DNA from: Lentisphaerota bacterium
Lineage (GTDB): Bacteria; Verrucomicrobiota; Kiritimatiellia; CAIQIC01; Lenti-01
Direction of reading: 5' to 3'
Length of the DNA stretch: 37,924 bases
Assembly (NCBI GenBank): GCA_012514035.1
Contig: JAAZBB010000040.1
Coordinates: 1-37,924 of the forward strand
The notes beneath the pieces were generated by a model that was not told the origin of the DNA, ran no database searches, and saw nothing but the letters and a program-made list of their open reading frames with translations. The translations under genes and the position numbers were made by a program. Below, piece by piece: positions 26,502 through 34,590 of this stretch (position 1 is the first letter of the stretch; every line of letters starts with the position of its first letter).

Positions 26502-27179
26502 TCAGCGGGCGGCGGTATCCCCGGTCGGTTTGGGGACCCGGATGGAAATGCGCCCCGCGTCATTGGTGATTTGCAACGTGGCGTTCGGCTCGACGGGGCC
26601 CGGCAGCAGGTGTCGCGAGCTGAAGTGCTGCGAGGAGGACGTGTGCGGCGTCCGGGTGTCTTGATGCGAGGAGATGCTGAGCAGGCGGCCGTCGAGCCGG
26701 ACATCGAGATTGGCGGGATCGGGATCGGGCAGGGAGAGCGTGATTTCGTAGGCATCGTCCAACTCGCGCATGTTGAGCGCGGGCGAGGCCGGCAGCGTGG
26801 CCCAGGCGTCGTCCCAGCCAAAGAAGGAGTCGAAATCGGCAAAGGCGCGGTTGGCCTCGGCCAGCATCTGCTCCATTTCAGCGCGCAGGCGGGTGGCGGG
26901 GTGGGGGTAGTGCGCCAGGGGCGCCGGACGGGGAAAGACCACAAAGCGCGGAAAAACGGAAAAAGGTGACGGGGCATTCGGCCGGGTGGGCTCCAAGGAG
27001 GGGGGAGCGTCCGTTGAGGTGACAACCGCAGGGGGGTTGTGGGGTCTGCGGCGGAATGCCCCGTCAAAGTAGTTTTTGGCCAGCCAGCCCAGGATCACGA
27101 TCTGCAATACCAGGATCCAGCGGAGCAGGCGACGCTCTCCGGTCGGAGTCGGGATTGGATTGTTGGTATCTGCTGACAT
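26502..27179 (-). CDS. Membrane-anchored small heat-shock (alpha-crystallin-like) protein
   Basis: 225 residues. One membrane segment (about 19-36) follows a short cytoplasmic-type N-terminus. A Pro/Thr-rich linker contains FSVFPRFVVFP, encoded by a low-complexity repeat. The C-terminal part (about 135-216) resembles an alpha-crystallin domain: LDDAYEITLSLPDPDPANLD, VRLDGRLLSIS, then FSSRHLLPGPVEPNATLQ and the GRISIRVPK strand. Ordinary Hsp20 proteins have no membrane anchor. It is the probable first gene of the Bat operon, so it may be a chaperone for misfolded envelope protein. The domain call is from pattern, not search. Confidence 0.78.
   Translation of the reverse strand: MSADTNNPIPTPTGERRLLRWILVLQIVILGWLAKNYFDGAFRRRPHNPPAVVTSTDAPPSLEPTRPNAPSPFSVFPRFVVFPRPAPLAHYPHPATRLRAEMEQMLAEANRAFADFDSFFGWDDAWATLPASPALNMRELDDAYEITLSLPDPDPANLDVRLDGRLLSISSHQDTRTPHTSSSQHFSSRHLLPGPVEPNATLQITNDAGRISIRVPKPTGDTAAR
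26932..26965. repeat. Low-complexity repeat inside the linker of the heat-shock-like protein
   Basis: GGAAAGACCACAAAGCGCGG and GAAAAACGGAAAAAG form imperfect units of a GGAAA/CACAAAG type. The DNA is read as FSVFPRFVVF in a linker otherwise rich in Pro, which suggests insertion of a repeat at a tolerant site. Confidence 0.45.
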
Positions 27180-27434
27180 GGCATCTGGGATGGAGCAGAC
27201 CGCATGCCAAGTCGCAGTCAGCGGCTGCCAAAACCGGTTAACCCTCCGGAATCCACGGAAAATCCGTCCATGGACTGCGTGCTCCCCTTTGTGTCCGGCT
27301 CATGGGGGACAAAACGCCCAACCTGCCCGCGACATTCTGTCCATTGCGGGTCGAATCTCCATGGCCCGCCGGGGACGTCCGATGCCAGGGGGATTGGGAT
27401 TGATGAAGGCTCCGACCCTCCCTAGGATGCGATC
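27180..27434. promoter_or_regulatory. Divergent intergenic region, Bat operon versus short-chain dehydrogenase
   Basis: 255 bp without a supported gene separate two divergent starts, so both promoters should be here. I found no convincing -35/-10 pair. The only structure noted is a short dyad ACGGA-aaa-TCCGT near 27257-27270. Confidence 0.4.
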
Positions 27435-28295
27435 ATGAAACGATATCCGGCGGTCAGCATGAAAAGCGCAGTGGTGACGGGAACATCCAGCGGAATCGGT
27501 CGGGCAACCGCACGGATGCTGCAGGGGCGCGGTTGGCACGTGATTCCCACGGCGCGCGCCACCGCCGACCTGGACGCCTTGCGGAATGAGGGCTTCCAAC
27601 CCGTCCAGATGGATCTGGCGGATGGGGTATCCGTGGCCCGGGCGGCCGGGGAAATTCTGGAGCGGCTTCCGATGGGGCCTGGCGCCTTGATTAACAATGC
27701 CGGTTACGGGCAGCCCGGGGCCCTGGAGGATCTTTCCCGCGACGCGATGCGCTTGCAGTTCGAGGCGAACGTATTCGGAACCCTGGATTTCACAAACCGT
27801 TTCATCCCGCTGTTCCGGGCGCGGCAAAACGGCCGGATCGTGCTGGTCAGTTCCGTCCTGGGCCGCATTGTGATCCCGCTGATGGGTGCCTACTGCGCCA
27901 GCAAGTTTGCCTTGGAAGCCATCGGGGACGGCCTGAGAATGGAATTGGGCAAGGCCGGCATAGCGGTCTCGGTGGTGGAACCGGGGCCCATCGGGACGAA
28001 TTTCCGCCGGCGCGTGGTTCAGGAAGCGGGCCGGAGCCTGGAGATGAACCGGTCGACGTTTGCCCGGCACTACGCCAAGGAACTGACGGAACCCGTGCGG
28101 ACTTACTCGCGCCCCACGGATGTGTTTCGCAAGCCTCCGGAAGCCGTGGCCCGGAAGATCGTGCATGCGGTGGAATCGCGTTATCCGCGCGTGCGATATC
28201 CCGTGACGTTCGCCGCCTGGTTCGGGGATTTTGCCGCGCGATTCCTGCCGGCCCGCGGCCGCGACCGCCTGCTGGCCCGCGCGGCGATCGATTGA
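27435..28295 (+). CDS. Short-chain dehydrogenase/reductase
   Basis: 286 residues from the ATG at 27435; an internal ATG at 27459 is also possible. Classical SDR marks are the cofactor loop TGTSSGIG (15-22), NNAG (87-90), the catalytic Ser in VLVSSVLG (139-140), and YCASK (Y153, K157). It is followed by the substrate-side segment VVEPGPIGTNF (about 176-186). Length and the PVRYPV-like end resemble SDRs acting on lipid or steroid-like ketones, but the substrate is not visible. It is single-gene and divergent from the Bat operon. Confidence 0.92.
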   Translation: MKRYPAVSMKSAVVTGTSSGIGRATARMLQGRGWHVIPTARATADLDALRNEGFQPVQMDLADGVSVARAAGEILERLPMGPGALINNAGYGQPGALEDLSRDAMRLQFEANVFGTLDFTNRFIPLFRARQNGRIVLVSSVLGRIVIPLMGAYCASKFALEAIGDGLRMELGKAGIAVSVVEPGPIGTNFRRRVVQEAGRSLEMNRSTFARHYAKELTEPVRTYSRPTDVFRKPPEAVARKIVHAVESRYPRVRYPVTFAAWFGDFAARFLPARGRDRLLARAAID

Positions 28296-28330
28296 GGGCG
28301 GCGCCAGGCCGGTGCGCGGCGGGGGGGAGG

Positions 28331-29194
28331 CTAGGGCGTCATCTGCTGCAGGCGAGCGAGGACTTCCTGCAGGGCGGGAATCTGCGGGTGGCGGGCCAGC
28401 GTTTCCTGCACGCAGGCGGTGGCCGGCGCAATGTACTCGCGCTCGCCCAGCGCGATCCGCTGCAACAGGGACTGGTAGACGATGCGCCGCAGGGCGAGGT
28501 CATCGAAATCATGGCGGGCGAACGGCAGGCCGGCCATGGCCCAGTAAATCGCGTGGGCCTGCGGAGTGCGCCAGTCCAGGGGCGCGATTTCTTTCTCGAT
28601 GCGCCGCACCAGGGCGGGATCGAGAGGCGCGGCGCCGGCCTCAACTTCCGCGGCCCACCGGGCGCGGTAATGGCTGGCCGCCGGATCTTCGCCCGAGCCC
28701 AGCTTGTGCAGAAACATCCAGGCCAGTTCCTGGTGCAGGCGGGCGGAGCCGGGATTGAGGACCATGCCTTCGTCGCGCAGGAGGACCAGGCCGTTGCGGA
28801 CCCAGCGCCAGCGCTCGTCGGGTGCGGTCATCAGGGTGGAAATGTTGTAGGCCATGTTCCAGGCGTGGTAGGCCCAGATGACCGGGCTGCGGGGCTGGAG
28901 TTTCGTGATCCAGTCGGAGAGTTGGACCAGTTCGAAGAAACGTCCTTCGTCCTGCAGGGTGCCGGCCCGCATCCAGAGCACGTCGGCCAGGATTCCGCGG
29001 AACCCGCCGAGCGCTACGGTGGTGAAGGCCACCAGAGGCGGCATGTTCTGCGTCGGCGGGGCCTGGGTCAGGTGCCGCTCCTGCCGCTGTTCCAGCAGGC
29101 GGATGTTGAGGACGCCGGCGAAGGAAAGCAGCAAGAATGCTGCAATTAAAAATGAAGAATGAAGAATTAAGAATTTGTTGGAGGCAAAATTCAT
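28331..29194 (-). CDS. Conserved membrane-anchored helical protein of unknown function
   Basis: 287 residues, with one hydrophobic segment (about 8-30) at the N-terminus and a helical, TPR-like remainder. Notable stretches are TTVALGGFRGILADVLWMRA (about 58-77), FFELVQLSDWITKLQP (about 86-101) and WAYHAWNMAYNIS (about 107-119). I have a memory of similar proteins next to ABC-2 permeases in PVC bacteria but no family name. Residues 7-17 are encoded by an AATTC/GAAGAA simple repeat. It lies 83 bp downstream of the ABC-2 permease gene. No clear ribosome-binding site precedes the ATG. Confidence 0.7.
   Translation of the reverse strand: MNFASNKFLILHSSFLIAAFLLLSFAGVLNIRLLEQRQERHLTQAPPTQNMPPLVAFTTVALGGFRGILADVLWMRAGTLQDEGRFFELVQLSDWITKLQPRSPVIWAYHAWNMAYNISTLMTAPDERWRWVRNGLVLLRDEGMVLNPGSARLHQELAWMFLHKLGSGEDPAASHYRARWAAEVEAGAAPLDPALVRRIEKEIAPLDWRTPQAHAIYWAMAGLPFARHDFDDLALRRIVYQSLLQRIALGEREYIAPATACVQETLARHPQIPALQEVLARLQQMTP
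29144..29176. repeat. GAAGAAT/TTAAGAAT simple repeat in a signal-anchor region
   Basis: AATTAAAAATGAAGAAT, GAAGAATTAAGAATTT units lie inside the N-terminus of the unknown helical protein and encode KFLILHSSFLI on the minus strand, which forms part of its membrane segment. Related AT-rich text recurs at 29250-29284 in the adjacent gap. Confidence 0.7.
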
Positions 29195-29277
29195 CGGAAG
29201 ATGACGGTAAAGACTTACGATGCGGATCGCAAAGGCATAGCTCTTCTTTTAAATTGGGATTTCAGATTTCACCATTC

Positions 29278-30705
29278 TTAATTGACTGCCGGCAGGGCCC
29301 ATTCGCGGCGTTTCAAGACCAGGGTGGACAGGCCGGCGAGGAGCAGGGGCAGGAAAATGCCCTGCTGCCAAAGGTCGCGCAGGAGATCGCGGGGCGGCAG
29401 GCGCGTGCCGGTGGACAAGTCGTCGAGCGACCGGTTCTCCAGCAGCGGGCGGAGGGTCAGCCAGGTGCCGCGGTAGGTGTAATAGAGGACGGTGGCCGTG
29501 GCGCGGGCGAGCGGCGACGGCGGGGCGGGCTCCTCGGTCTCGTCGCCATGGGAGTGGGCGCCGGCGCCAAAGGGAGCCACGTTGGCGACGAACGTGGCGC
29601 GGTCGACTTGCGCGCTGGCCGAGATGAATCCGGACAACTGCAGGATGAGGATCAGCACCAGCGTCAGGAAGGTGGCGACGGGCATCGAGAACAGCGTGCC
29701 GAAGGTGACGCCCAGGGCGGCGAAAAGCGCGAGGCGGAGATAGAGGCTGGCCAACGCGCGCAGGTAGTTTCCGGAAAATGTGCCGCGGGGCAGGCGTAAG
29801 ACCAGGCCGTCCGTCGGGTCGAAGAACAGGGTGGCGTCGTAGGCGCCGTGATTGGAAAAGACGGCGCTGATCTCCGTGGCGGTATCGGACAGGGAGGGGG
29901 AATTGGTGAATAGGAGCATCTGCCGGGTGCCGGGCATCGCGTCGATTTCACGGGACATGATGTGCCCGCCGATGTGCACGTCGAGCCGGGCTTGGATTTC
30001 GGCGGACCCGGGAACAGACGAATCGGCTTTGAACTGGACGAAGAAAGTGGGCGGCAGATGGGCCGGGACCTGGAAGCGCCAGGCGCGGGTGCCGCCGGGC
30101 GGGATCGCATAGGCCCGGGCGAGGAGAGTGCGCTTGATGGAATCCAGCAAAGTGGATTCCGGCACGTTTTCAGGCAGCAGGTGGCGGGCCCGGAGGGCTT
30201 CGTATTCGGCCTGGACCTCGGTTTTGATGTCGGGCAACGGGGCCTGGACAGGCTCGAGGGCGGCCAGCGTGGTTTGACGGGCGCGGGCCAGGGCCTCCGG
30301 TTCAAATTGGCTGCGGCGGAGCGCGGCCTGCAGCGTCACGGCGTCCAGAATCCCCACCACGGTCAGCAACAGGGCATTGATCAGCAGGAGGGCGAGCCAT
30401 TTTCCAAGCCAGATGCGCAGGCGCGGGACCGGCTTGACAAGCACGAGCTGCAGGGTCTTGTCGTCGGCCTCCTGCGAAATGGCGGCGCAGCCCGCCCAGA
30501 GACTGGCCAGGGTCAGCAGGAATCCGGCGATGCCGAGGCTGTAGGCCAGGTGCAGCCGGATCAGGCCCTCGGGGGTGCCGTCGTGGCGAATGGCGTGGGG
30601 CAGCAGGAAAGCGGCGGCCAGGACCAAAAGCAGCAGGACCAGAATGACGCGGGACCGGAGGGCGTTGCGCAGGGCGAGCAGGGCAATGGCGGCGATCTGG
30701 TTCAC
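29278..30705 (-). CDS. ABC-2 type transporter permease
   Basis: 475 residues from a GTG at 30705 overlapping the stop of the small gene upstream (GTGA), with GGAG 4 bases before it. The first membrane segment (about 18-36) and an amphipathic start (NQIAAIALLALRNALRSR) are typical, as is AISQEADDKTLQLVLVKPVPRLRIWLGKW (about 76-104). A large extracytoplasmic domain of about 240 residues follows, then further membrane segments near 355-400 and at the C-terminus. This resembles NosY/GldF-type permeases. No ATPase gene is adjacent, so the partner is encoded outside the window or upstream regions not seen here. Confidence 0.85.
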   Translation of the reverse strand: MNQIAAIALLALRNALRSRVILVLLLLVLAAAFLLPHAIRHDGTPEGLIRLHLAYSLGIAGFLLTLASLWAGCAAISQEADDKTLQLVLVKPVPRLRIWLGKWLALLLINALLLTVVGILDAVTLQAALRRSQFEPEALARARQTTLAALEPVQAPLPDIKTEVQAEYEALRARHLLPENVPESTLLDSIKRTLLARAYAIPPGGTRAWRFQVPAHLPPTFFVQFKADSSVPGSAEIQARLDVHIGGHIMSREIDAMPGTRQMLLFTNSPSLSDTATEISAVFSNHGAYDATLFFDPTDGLVLRLPRGTFSGNYLRALASLYLRLALFAALGVTFGTLFSMPVATFLTLVLILILQLSGFISASAQVDRATFVANVAPFGAGAHSHGDETEEPAPPSPLARATATVLYYTYRGTWLTLRPLLENRSLDDLSTGTRLPPRDLLRDLWQQGIFLPLLLAGLSTLVLKRREWALPAVN

Positions 30706-30959
30706 GGCTCCACGGGATGTTCGGCGGCCAGCCGTTCGATCAGTTGCACGTCCTTGTAGGGAGCCTGGCGGCGGAAATAGCGCGCGCGGGCCTTGGCCAG
30801 CAGGAGTTGCCAGTGCTCGGGGCTCGGTTCGAAGGGCTCCCAGCGCTCCATGGTCTTCGACTGGCGCCGCCAGAGGATGCGGTCGCCGCCGTCGAAGATC
30901 ACCCGGATCTGGTACTTGACCTCGTCCTGCCGTTCCTGCCAGCCGATATTCTTGCGCAT
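30702..30959 (-). CDS. Small conserved protein of unknown function
   Basis: 85 residues, charged, with no signal peptide or membrane segment. It contains KYQIRVIFDGGDRILWRR (about 15-32), then a WEPFEPSPEHW segment and a basic helix. I do not recognise a family. The overlap of its stop with the permease start (GTGA) argues that it is real and co-translated. Its start lies only 43 bp from sufS on the other strand. The start at 30959 has GAGGA directly adjacent, an unusually short spacing. Confidence 0.65.
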   Translation of the reverse strand: MRKNIGWQERQDEVKYQIRVIFDGGDRILWRRQSKTMERWEPFEPSPEHWQLLLAKARARYFRRQAPYKDVQLIERLAAEHPVEP

Positions 30960-31002
30960 TCCTCATCTACTGTAGCATACTGGTGCCGGCGGGCAAAATG
31001 GA

Positions 31003-32244
31003 ATGAACGCGGGGATGAAAGAAGACAGGCGGGACGGATTCGATCCGGACGCCTTGCGCCGGCAGTTCGCCATCCTGAACCGCGAAGTGGCCTGGCTCGA
31101 CAATGCGGCCACGACCCAGCGGCCGGAATCGGTGCTGCGGGCCATGGACGAGTTCTACCGCCAGCATAATGCCAATCCGCGCCGGAGCGTGCACCGCCTG
31201 GGCACCGAGGCCACCGCGGTCTATGAACAGGCCCGGGCCGCAACGGCCCGGTTCGTCGGGGGGGCCGCTCCGGAAGAAATCGTGTTCACCAGCGGCACGA
31301 CGGCCAGCATCAATCTCGTGGCGGCGGGCCTGGCGCGCGGGGAGATCGGGCCGGGCGACCATGTCTGGGTCTCGGCGGCGGAGCACCACAGCAACTGGGT
31401 GCCGTGGCAGAAGGCCGTGCACGCCGTGGGCGCGCGGCTGCAGGTCATTCCGCTGCAGCCCGACGGGCGGTTGGATCTGGAGGCCTTTGAACAGGGGCTC
31501 TCGGGTGGGCAGACGAAATGGGTGGCTGTGGCGTGGGTCTCCAACGTGCTCGGCGCCGTCAATGACGTGCGCGCCATCTGCGATCTGGCCCATGCCGCCC
31601 GGGCGCGGGTACTGGTGGATGGAGCGCAAGGAGTGGCCCACCTGCCCGTGGATGTGGCGGCGCTGGGGTGCGACTTTTTCGCGTTCTCGGCGCACAAGAT
31701 GTTCGGTCCGATGGGAACCGGCGTCTTGTGGGGACGATCTTCCTTGCTGCAACGGATGGAACCGCTGTTCTACGGCGGGGAGATGATCGCCCGGGTGGAA
31801 GAACAGACGGCGACGTGGGCCGATGTGCCGTATCGCTTCGAAGGCGGTACCCCGAACGTGGCCGGCGTCGTTGGCCTGGCGGCGGCGATCGACTGGCAGC
31901 AGGCCCTGCCGGCCGCCGCGCACGCGCACGTTGCGGAACTGGCCCGGCAGGCGGCCGATGGCCTGGCTGCCCTGCCCGGCGTTGCCGTTTTAGGGCCGAC
32001 GACCGGGGCCCCGCGGCCTTCGCTGGTGAGCTTTACCGTGCAGGGGGTGCCGGCGCACGATGTCGCGCAGGTGCTGGATGAGCGCGGCATCGCCGTGCGC
32101 GCGGGCCACATGTGCGCGCAACCCTTGCTGCGCCGGCTGGGAATTGAATCCGCTGTGCGCGCCAGCTTTGCACCCTACAATTCCGCCGACGAAGTCCGCC
32201 GCCTGCTCGCCGGGGTGCAAGCCGCCCGGAAAATCTTCACGTGA
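31003..32244 (+). CDS. sufS: Cysteine desulfurase SufS
   Basis: 413 residues, a group II cysteine desulfurase that removes sulfur from cysteine with pyridoxal phosphate for Fe-S assembly. Seen are LDNAATTQRP (about 32-41), FTSGTTASINLVA, EHHSNWVPW (about 127-135), VDGAQGVAHLPVDV, the Schiff-base lysine in FSAHKMFGPMGTG (K232), and the persulfide cysteine in RAGHMCAQPLLRRLG (C371). The short loop around this Cys is SufS-like, not IscS-like. Another ATG at 31015 is possible. It overlaps sufU by GTGA. Confidence 0.95.
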   Translation: MNAGMKEDRRDGFDPDALRRQFAILNREVAWLDNAATTQRPESVLRAMDEFYRQHNANPRRSVHRLGTEATAVYEQARAATARFVGGAAPEEIVFTSGTTASINLVAAGLARGEIGPGDHVWVSAAEHHSNWVPWQKAVHAVGARLQVIPLQPDGRLDLEAFEQGLSGGQTKWVAVAWVSNVLGAVNDVRAICDLAHAARARVLVDGAQGVAHLPVDVAALGCDFFAFSAHKMFGPMGTGVLWGRSSLLQRMEPLFYGGEMIARVEEQTATWADVPYRFEGGTPNVAGVVGLAAAIDWQQALPAAAHAHVAELARQAADGLAALPGVAVLGPTTGAPRPSLVSFTVQGVPAHDVAQVLDERGIAVRAGHMCAQPLLRRLGIESAVRASFAPYNSADEVRRLLAGVQAARKIFT

Positions 32245-32669
32245 ACACGCTTTACCAGGCCAGCCTGCTCGCGCACGCCAAACAGCCCTATGGCGCCACC
32301 CGCCTGGCGCCCGGCACGGAAGACGGCGAAGCCCTCAATCCCGCCTGCGGGGATGAAATCCGCGTGAAGCTGGTTTGGACGCCGGGCGGGACGCTCGAAC
32401 GCCTGACCTACGAGTTGCACGGTTGCGCGGTCAGCGCCGCGGCGGCCTCGATGACGGCCCGGTGCCTCGAAGGCCGGACGCGCGCCGAAGTGGCGGCGAT
32501 GGGCGTCGCCTTTGCCTCCCGCCTGGGCCGCGAGGGCTTTGAGGCCGAATGGGGGGATTTCCAGGCCTTTAACGGCATCGAACGGTTTCCCGCCCGCATG
32601 CACTGCGCCCGCCTGGTCTGGCGCGCCGTCGAACAGGCCCTGGCCAAGGGGCCGGGAGGTTCCCCATGA
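32241..32669 (+). CDS. sufU: SufU-type sulfur carrier/scaffold
   Basis: 142 residues from a GTG overlapping the sufS stop. The three conserved cysteines and the aspartate are present: NPACGDE (C36, D38), HGCAVSAAAAS (C62) and FPARMHCARLVW (C122). The FPAR segment and the insertion before it are features of SufU rather than IscU. SufU accepts sulfur from SufS through a zinc-linked swap. In Firmicutes it pairs with SufS, so its pairing here fits. It overlaps the radical SAM gene by ATGA. Confidence 0.92.
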   Translation: MNTLYQASLLAHAKQPYGATRLAPGTEDGEALNPACGDEIRVKLVWTPGGTLERLTYELHGCAVSAAAASMTARCLEGRTRAEVAAMGVAFASRLGREGFEAEWGDFQAFNGIERFPARMHCARLVWRAVEQALAKGPGGSP

Positions 32670-33685
32670 TCCCCGCGCGTTTTTGGCAGCCGGCGGAAAA
32701 CGGCGCCGTTCAATGCCAGCTATGTCCGCACCGCTGCCGGATTCCGGACGGCACGCGCAGCCGGTGCTACGGCCGGGTCAACCGCGGCGGCACTCTCCTG
32801 GCGGAAACGTGGGGCTGGCCCGTCGCCATGAGCGTGGACCCCATGGAGAAAAAACCGCTTAATCATTTTCTGCCGGGCCGTCCGGTGCTTTCGCTGGGAA
32901 CGCTCGGTTGCAACCTGTCCTGCCGCTTCTGCCAGAACTGGGACCTGAGCCATCCCGACCGCGGCGCCGTCCCGCCCAGCAAAGTGGTGCGGCCCGAGGA
33001 GATCGCCCACACCGCGGTCCGCCGCGGCATTCCCGCGGTGGCGGCGACCTACAACGAACCGGCGGTCTGGGCCGAGTATGCCATGGATATTGCCGATGCC
33101 TGCCATGCGGGCGGGGTGCGCATGGTGGCCGTGACCTCGGGGTATTTCACGCCGGAGTCGCGCGGGGAATTCTTCGGCCGAATGGATGCCGTGAACGTGG
33201 ATCTGAAATCCTTTCGCGATGATTTCTATCGCCGGCTTTGCGGAGCGTCGCTGGCTCCGGTGCTGGACACCCTTGAGTTCATCCGCCGGGAAACCCGGTG
33301 CTGGCTGGAGGTGACCACGCTGCTGATTCCCGGGGAAAACGATGCCGACGCGGAATTGGATGCCCTCACCGCCTGGGTGGCGGAACACCTGGGGCCGGAC
33401 ACCCCGCTGCACTTCAGCGCCTTCCATCCGGACGGCGAAATGCGCAATGTGCCGCCGACCCCGGTCCGGACCCTGCGGCGCGCGCGGGATTGGGCCCGGA
33501 AAAACCGCTTGCGCCACGTGTATGTGGGCAATGTCCGCGGCGAGGAAGACGCCACCGCCACGTGGTGCCCCCAATGCGGCGCGAAACTCATCGAACGCGC
33601 GGGATTCACGGCACAACTCACGGGCATGAACCCGTCCGGCCACTGCGCGGCCTGCGGCACGCGCGTGGCCGGAGTCTGGGAATGA
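32666..33685 (+). CDS. amrS: AmmeMemoRadiSam-system radical SAM enzyme
   Basis: 339 residues. The radical SAM cluster motif is CNLSCRFCQNW (C82, C86, C89). An N-terminal Cys group (CQLCPHRC, 17-24, and C34) and a C-terminal zinc-ribbon-like pair of pairs (CPQCG and CAACG) are both typical of AmrS proteins. Other marks are GTLGCN, ATYNEPAVWAEY, VNVDLKSF and LHFSAFHPD. Partners of the system, Memo and AMMECR1 proteins, are not in this window. The gene overlaps sufU by ATGA, so the cluster-requiring enzyme is translated with its likely cluster supplier. Confidence 0.93.
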   Translation: MIPARFWQPAENGAVQCQLCPHRCRIPDGTRSRCYGRVNRGGTLLAETWGWPVAMSVDPMEKKPLNHFLPGRPVLSLGTLGCNLSCRFCQNWDLSHPDRGAVPPSKVVRPEEIAHTAVRRGIPAVAATYNEPAVWAEYAMDIADACHAGGVRMVAVTSGYFTPESRGEFFGRMDAVNVDLKSFRDDFYRRLCGASLAPVLDTLEFIRRETRCWLEVTTLLIPGENDADAELDALTAWVAEHLGPDTPLHFSAFHPDGEMRNVPPTPVRTLRRARDWARKNRLRHVYVGNVRGEEDATATWCPQCGAKLIERAGFTAQLTGMNPSGHCAACGTRVAGVWE

Positions 33686-33727
33686 CACCCGCGGGGACCT
33701 GGCATCCATGGGGCGGACGCAAATGAA

Positions 33728-33752
33728 AACGCCCCGCGGGCCGCGGGGCGTT
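33728..33752 (-). terminator. Intrinsic terminator between amrS and the barrel protein gene
   Basis: A 12-bp perfect inverted repeat, AACGCCCCGCGG / CCGCGGGGCGTT, has a one-base centre. On the minus strand it ends in GTTTTC, giving a short U-run for the barrel-protein transcript. It may also stop the sufS-sufU-amrS transcript from the left, though no U-run follows on the plus strand. Confidence 0.7.
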
Positions 33753-33777
33753 GAGGCCGGTCGGGAAGGAACCGGGC

Positions 33778-34590
33778 CTAGAAGGAATAGCTGGCTGTCA
33801 GGCCGCCGAAGAAGATGTCCACTTCGGGATAGCCGCCTTCGGCCCGGGCGTCGTCGCGGATGCCGCTGTCGATGATCGAGCTGTAGGCGCCTTTCAGGCC
33901 GATGGACGCCTGTTCGGTGAGGGCGAAGTTCAAACCGGCATCGACCTGGACATGCGTGAAGCCGTCGCCGGCGTCGGAATCGTTGTAGTTGTCGGCGACG
34001 TAATACTTGCCGGCGTATCCGACGGTGGTTCCCAGATCGAGGGCCAGCTTCTCGGTCAGCTCGATGCTGTGACCGATGGAAAACAGCGCGCACCAGTCGT
34101 CCTGGTTGTCGAGGTCATGGCAGAAACGGATGGTGGGCTGGAGGAGGGTGTCGGCCGCCACTTCGACATAGACTTCATAGCCGCCATCGGCCGGGGCCAA
34201 AGAAGCATTGCCTTCCTCGTCCACTTCGCTGGGATCCTGCGGGAAAATGTAGTAGGTGCCGCCCACGGACAGGCCGACGGGGCCTTCCAACGGCGCGCTC
34301 CAACTGAGGCCCAGATTGATCTCGCTCCATTCGCCGCCCGTGTCGGGATACCACGGACAGGCCTCCTCATCGGCGTCCGTCAGGTTCATGCTGCTCCACA
34401 GGCTGAACCCGAGGCCCAGCGGTCCGGTGACGTCCAGGCCGGGTTGAAAGACCGGCTCCTCGTTGCCCACCTGGCCGCGATACACGTAGGCAGAAAGAAT
34501 GTCCGCATAGGCGGAGCCTTCCGCGGCCGCCGCGGTCAGGGGCATCGCGGCCACCGCCGCCAGAATCGTCAGGGCCATGAACTTCTTCAT
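33778..34590 (-). CDS. Outer-membrane beta-barrel protein, Gcw_chp-like
   Basis: 270 residues with a signal peptide (about 1-22, MKKFMALTILAAVAAMPLTA). The mature start, SAYVYRGQ then PVFQPGLDV (about 33-55), matches the opening of Gcw_chp (TIGR02001) barrel proteins. Alternating aromatic/aliphatic strands follow, and the end SYSF has a terminal Phe typical of barrels recognised by BamA. It contains two acidic Asp/Glu loops. An AAGGAGA site lies 7 bases before the ATG but inside the end of rnr, whose stop it overlaps (ATGA). A strong terminator follows. Confidence 0.82.
   Translation of the reverse strand: MKKFMALTILAAVAAMPLTAAAAEGSAYADILSAYVYRGQVGNEEPVFQPGLDVTGPLGLGFSLWSSMNLTDADEEACPWYPDTGGEWSEINLGLSWSAPLEGPVGLSVGGTYYIFPQDPSEVDEEGNASLAPADGGYEVYVEVAADTLLQPTIRFCHDLDNQDDWCALFSIGHSIELTEKLALDLGTTVGYAGKYYVADNYNDSDAGDGFTHVQVDAGLNFALTEQASIGLKGAYSSIIDSGIRDDARAEGGYPEVDIFFGGLTASYSF

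Noticed and set aside
25434..26969. Long plus-strand frame opposite moxR and the heat-shock-like gene
   Set aside because: It has no recognisable domain and is fully antisense to a clear MoxR ATPase.
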